From an uncultured Selenomonas sp. (GTDB lineage Bacteria; Bacillota; Negativicutes; Selenomonadales; Selenomonadaceae): a DNA stretch of 6,499 nt. A program made the position numbers and the translations under genes. Shown here piece by piece: positions 5,315 through 6,499 of the stretch. How positions within the stretch are numbered: position 1 is the stretch's first letter; each line of letters begins with the position of its first letter. The stretch covers positions 1 through 6,499 of the forward strand of contig CAJPRR010000126.1 in the NCBI GenBank assembly GCA_905373085.1, in the 5' to 3' direction. The notes beneath the pieces were generated by a model, which was not told where the DNA came from, did no database searches, and saw nothing but the letters and a program-made list of their open reading frames with translations.

Positions 5315-6403
5315 GTGGAAGCGAATCGTATCTACAATTTCAATCCCGGCCCCGCCGCTCTGCCGCTTGATGTGCTCAAGGAGGCGCAGGCGGAGTTTCT
5401 CAATTTCCGCAGCTCGGGCATGTCGATCCTGGAGATTTCGCACCGCGCCAAGGCGTACGACGAGGTGCACAACCAGGCGAAGGCGGACATCCTCTCGCTC
5501 ATGGGACTCGGCGACGACTACGACGTGCTCTTCGTGCAGGGCGGCGCGAGCCTCGCTTTCGCCATGGTCGCGATGAACTATGCGACGAAGGAGAAGAAGG
5601 GCAGCTATGTGCTGTCGGGCAGCTTCGCGACGAAGGCTTACGACGAAGCGGCGCTCCTCGGCGTCGGCGAGATTGCGGCTTCCTCGAAGGACGGCGGCTT
5701 CCGCCATGTGCCGACGCAGGAAGAAATCAAACTCGCTCCGAATGCAGCGTATCTTCATCTGTGTTACAACAACACGATCTACGGCACGGAGTATCACTAC
5801 ATTCCCGAGACGGGCACGGTTCCTCTCTTTGCCGACATGTCGTCCGACATGCTCTCGCGTCCCCTCGACTTCAAGAAATTCAGCTTCATCTATGCAGGCG
5901 TGCAGAAGAACCTCGGCCCCGCCGGAACCTGCCTCGTCGTCGCGAAGAAGTCGCTGCTCGAAAAGAGCCCCGAGACGCTGCCCACAATGCTTCGCTACTC
6001 GACGCATTACAAGAAGAACTCCCTCTACAACACGCCGCCCGCCTTCGGCATCTACATGGTCGGCAAGGTCGCCGCATGGATCAAGGCGCAGGGCGGCCTC
6101 GCCGAGATGGCGAAGCGCAACGAGAAGAAGGCGGCGCTGCTCTACGATGCAATCGACAGCTCCGACGGCTTCTACAAGGGACATGCGGACAAGGACAGCC
6201 GCTCCTTCATGAACGTCACCTTCCGCCTGCCGAGCGAGGAGCTTGAAAAGAAGTTCGTCGCCGAAGCCGCAGAATACGGACTCGGCGGCGTCAAGGGACA
6301 CCGCTCCGTCGGCGGCATGAGAGCGTCGATCTACAACGCGATGCCCTACGAAGGCGTAGCCGCCCTCGTCGACTTCATGCAGAAGTTCCGCAAGGAAAAC
6401 TGA
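5315..6403 (+). CDS. serC: Phosphoserine aminotransferase
   Basis: SerC is a PLP-dependent aminotransferase that moves an amino group from glutamate to 3-phosphohydroxypyruvate, the SerA product, giving O-phosphoserine in the cytoplasm. The 362-residue length is normal for the family. The N-terminal YNFNPGPAALP is the family signature and SILEISHR (37-44) is typical. QGGAS (75-79) contributes to the PLP phosphate site. The Schiff-base lysine is K198 in AGVQKNLGPAG. The C-terminal GHRSVGGMRASIYNAMP (328-344) is the substrate-phosphate region. Translation starts at a GTG at 5315, supported by CAGGAGGT ending 6 nt upstream and by the family N-terminus beginning a few residues in. It is divergent from serA, with the restriction-modification genes in between, and has its own promoter and terminator. 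serB, for the last step, is not in the window. Confidence 0.97.
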   Translation: MEANRIYNFNPGPAALPLDVLKEAQAEFLNFRSSGMSILEISHRAKAYDEVHNQAKADILSLMGLGDDYDVLFVQGGASLAFAMVAMNYATKEKKGSYVLSGSFATKAYDEAALLGVGEIAASSKDGGFRHVPTQEEIKLAPNAAYLHLCYNNTIYGTEYHYIPETGTVPLFADMSSDMLSRPLDFKKFSFIYAGVQKNLGPAGTCLVVAKKSLLEKSPETLPTMLRYSTHYKKNSLYNTPPAFGIYMVGKVAAWIKAQGGLAEMAKRNEKKAALLYDAIDSSDGFYKGHADKDSRSFMNVTFRLPSEELEKKFVAEAAEYGLGGVKGHRSVGGMRASIYNAMPYEGVAALVDFMQKFRKEN

Positions 6404-6412
6404 GATATGTAT

Positions 6413-6475
6413 AGAGAAGCAAGAACCCGCAGCTGATTTTCAACTGCGGGTTCTTGCTTCTCTGTCTTGTTTTTC
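6413..6475 (+). terminator. Rho-independent terminator of serC
   Basis: A perfect 20-bp stem (6413-6432 with 6444-6463) encloses an 11-nt loop and is followed by GTCTTGTTTTT. It begins 9 nt after the serC stop codon. The length and perfection of the stem make this a confident call. Confidence 0.92.
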
Positions 6476-6493
6476 GTTATCGTATATGATAAC
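6476..6493. repeat. Near-perfect 18-bp palindrome at the right edge
   Basis: GTTATCGTATATGATAAC is an inverted repeat with a single mismatched pair. It lies after the serC terminator, so it more likely belongs to the next transcription unit outside the window. It could be a repressor site; a TATGAT hexamer inside it (6485-6490) could be a -10 box but has no good -35 partner. Confidence 0.35.
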
Positions 6494-6499
6494 ATTGAA

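Noticed and set aside
5300..6301. Long minus-strand open frame (333 codons) opposite serC
   Set aside because: It is a GC-bias shadow with no recognisable domain; SerC is complete on the plus strand.

Overview
The window looks like chromosomal DNA from a moderately GC-rich anaerobic member of the Firmicutes (Bacillota). My best guess is a Negativicute of the Selenomonas type. The reasons are the C-terminal ACT-domain SerA of about 527 residues, the style of the exported flavodoxin, the strong purine-rich ribosome binding sites and the codon use. This assignment is inference from protein character and was not tested by any search.

Layout from left to right. Positions 1-24 hold the first eight codons of a leftward gene that runs off the edge. 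It is preceded by a well-formed leftward promoter and a LacI/CcpA-type palindromic operator. Positions 242-883 (minus strand) encode a flavodoxin-fold protein with an N-terminal membrane or signal segment, followed by a nested hairpin. Positions 1057-2640 (minus strand) encode SerA, phosphoglycerate dehydrogenase, with a terminator hairpin at 936-967 and a leader of roughly 130 nt that contains a strong imperfect hairpin. Positions 2920-5246 (plus strand) hold a complete two-gene type II restriction-modification system: a Dcm/EcoRII-class cytosine-C5 methyltransferase with an N-terminal ribbon-helix-helix-like extension, then an EcoRII-family endonuclease. The two share one promoter and are separated by 5 nt. 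Positions 5315-6403 (plus strand) encode SerC, phosphoserine aminotransferase, which has its own promoter overlapping the end of the endonuclease gene and a textbook terminator at 6413-6475.

SerA and SerC catalyse the first two steps of serine synthesis from 3-phosphoglycerate. Here they point away from each other with the restriction-modification cassette lodged between them. The cassette is visibly less GC-rich than either ser gene (hand counts on single 60-nt rows: 48% and 42% inside, 73% in serA and 65% in serC), so it reads as horizontally acquired DNA placed in a former divergent serA/serC intergenic region. Both enzymes are intact by motif inspection, and the expected target is CCWGG or a close relative such as CCNGG.

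The most interesting point is the methyltransferase. Its first 45 or so residues resemble a CopG/Arc-type ribbon-helix-helix DNA-binding unit fused to the catalytic domain, and its promoter carries an inverted repeat across the -35 element plus a second one at the transcript start. This suggests autoregulation of the restriction-modification operon by the methyltransferase itself, analogous to the helix-turn-helix extensions of some known methyltransferases but with a different DNA-binding fold. No tRNA, rRNA, CRISPR array or insertion sequence was seen.
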